A stretch of 6,098 bases of DNA from Candidatus Omnitrophota bacterium. Its GTDB lineage: Bacteria > Omnitrophota > Gorgyraeia > Duberdicusellales > 4484-171. Below the pieces are notes generated by a model. The model saw nothing but the letters and a program-made list of their open reading frames with translations, had not been told where the DNA came from and made no database searches. Shown here piece by piece: positions 5,045 through 6,098 of this stretch. The stretch's first letter is position 1. Each line of letters starts with the position of its first letter. The position numbers and the translations under genes are program-made. The stretch lies in NCBI GenBank assembly GCA_028717025.1, contig JAQUOR010000103.1:1-6098 (forward strand). The letters run 5' to 3'.

Positions 5045-6098
5045 ATGCGTAAAGATTTTTTACTTTTCGGGTCACCGTTGATCGAGGAAGCAGAAATTAA
5101 AGAAATGGTAGCCACTTTACGTTCCGGCTGGCTTTCGACCGGGCCTAAGGTCCATCTGTTTGAAGAAATGTTCAAAGAGTATATCGGCTCAAAATTCGCC
5201 TTAGCGCTTAATTCCTGCACTGCGGGGTTGCATCTTTCGATGGTCGCTATTGGGGTAGGCGCAGGCGATGAAGTGATTACAACGCCTCTGACGTTTTGCG
5301 CAACCGCCAATAGCATAATACATACCGGTGCCCGGCCGGTTTTTGTCGACGTTGACGCGAAGACCTTTAACATATCGCCGCAAAAAATTAATGAGTGTAT
5401 CGAAAAAAAATATTACATTGACAATAAAACCGGTACCCCCATTAATAAAGAAACCCACAAACATTTGCGCGCCATCGTTCCGGTGCATTATGCAGGCAGA
5501 CCCTGTCAGATGAACGAGATCCTTAAAATCGCGCGCAAATACAATCTCTACGTTATTGAAGATGCCGCCCATTGTATTGAAGGCGTATACAAAAATCGCA
5601 AAATCGGTACGATCGGCGATTTGACCTGTTTTAGTTTTTACGCTACTAAAAATTTAGTCACCGGCGAAGGAGGAATGGTGACAACCAACAACAAAGAGTT
5701 TGCGAGGAGGATCGAAGTGTATGGTTTGCACGGGATGTCTAAGGGTGCGTGGCACCGGTATTCCGATAAAGGATATGTTAAATATCAAGTGGTGTACCCG
5801 GGTTTTAAATATAATATGATGGACATGCAGGCTTCTTTAGGGATCCATCAGCTTAAAAGAATCGGGAAATATTTAAAAAAGAGAGAGAAGATTTGGAACC
5901 GATACAATGCGGCATTTAAAGATATGCCGGTTGAAACCCCCGCGCCCGTCAGCGATGATACCGTGCATGCCAGACACTTGTATACTATATTGGAGAGCAA
6001 GACTCTTTCGGGCGTATCGCGTGATGAAATGCAGCAATGTCTTTACGAGCGTAAAATCGGTACGGGTATTCATTTTACGGCACTCCACTTAGGCCCGT
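5045..6098 (+). CDS. DegT/DnrJ/EryC1/StrS (ArnB-like) PLP-dependent nucleotide-sugar aminotransferase, 3'-partial
   Basis: Fold-type I PLP aminotransferase that converts a nucleotide-linked 4-keto (or 3-keto) sugar to the amino sugar, usually with glutamate as donor; a cytoplasmic, soluble dimer in this family. The frame runs open to the right edge: 351 complete codons are visible, and by the family's usual 370-400 residues about 30-50 are missing. The start MRKDFLLFGSPLIEEAEIKEM is typical. Next come SGWLSTGPK (27-35), NSCTAGLHL (56-64), GDEVITTPLTFCATANS, PVHYAGRPC, EDAAH (Asp173 to the pyridine nitrogen, His176), and FYATKNLVTGEGG with the Schiff-base Lys202. PGFKYNMMDMQASLGIHQL and the end HARHLYTILES...ERKIGTGIHF resemble ArnB, the UDP-4-amino-4-deoxy-L-arabinose aminotransferase, more than generic members. 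A segment at about 118-138 is longer than in ArnB. The ArnB likeness is from memory of the family, so the precise sugar is uncertain and I give no gene symbol. No arnA/arnC-type partner is visible. Confidence 0.92.
   Translation, partial: MRKDFLLFGSPLIEEAEIKEMVATLRSGWLSTGPKVHLFEEMFKEYIGSKFALALNSCTAGLHLSMVAIGVGAGDEVITTPLTFCATANSIIHTGARPVFVDVDAKTFNISPQKINECIEKKYYIDNKTGTPINKETHKHLRAIVPVHYAGRPCQMNEILKIARKYNLYVIEDAAHCIEGVYKNRKIGTIGDLTCFSFYATKNLVTGEGGMVTTNNKEFARRIEVYGLHGMSKGAWHRYSDKGYVKYQVVYPGFKYNMMDMQASLGIHQLKRIGKYLKKREKIWNRYNAAFKDMPVETPAPVSDDTVHARHLYTILESKTLSGVSRDEMQQCLYERKIGTGIHFTALHLGP

Noticed and set aside
4753..5373. Minus-strand open frame of 206 codons across the ligase/aminotransferase junction
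   Set aside because: Antisense to two genes with clear family motifs; composition looks like reversed coding sequence and no domain is visible.

Overview
This window is a stretch of a bacterial surface-polysaccharide (LPS O-antigen, or possibly capsule/exopolysaccharide) biosynthesis cluster. All six genes lie on the + strand and are closely packed. The DNA leans moderately to A/T, and most starts have recognisable Shine-Dalgarno sequences. An O-antigen ligase/polymerase-type membrane protein, a WaaE/KdtX-like family 2 glycosyltransferase and an ArnB-like sugar aminotransferase together suggest a Gram-negative (diderm) bacterium. I cannot place it taxonomically from this sequence; an uncultured lineage is possible but unproven.

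Layout: (1) a GT4 glycosyltransferase whose reading frame is open to the left edge, so its N-terminus lies outside the window (2-985); (2) a left-handed beta-helix (hexapeptide-repeat) acyltransferase (1040-1609); (3) a 75-nt GC-rich spacer holding two imperfect repeat units with alternative hairpins (1610-1684); (4) a second GT4 glycosyltransferase (1685-2872), which overlaps by 8 nt (5) a GT2 glycosyltransferase (2865-3608); (6) a polytopic O-antigen ligase/Wzy-type protein 4 nt downstream (3613-5007); (7) a DegT/DnrJ/EryC1/StrS-family PLP sugar aminotransferase (5045 to the right edge, 3' end missing).

Inferred joint role: the aminotransferase makes a nucleotide-activated amino sugar, the three glycosyltransferases add sugars to a growing oligosaccharide on the cytoplasmic face, the acyltransferase decorates a sugar (probably O- or N-acetylation), and the membrane protein polymerises or ligates the product at the periplasmic face. 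No flippase, chain-length regulator or initiating phosphoglycosyltransferase is in the window; these may lie outside it. Short gaps and overlaps suggest one polycistronic transcript. I see no convincing promoter or intrinsic terminator, and no RNA gene, CRISPR array, insertion sequence or attachment site.

I do not see a clearly novel system. The points most worth a second look are the repeat/hairpin spacer at 1624-1677, the missing second Glu of the EX7E motif in the second GT4 enzyme, and the uncertain ligase/polymerase identity of the membrane protein.
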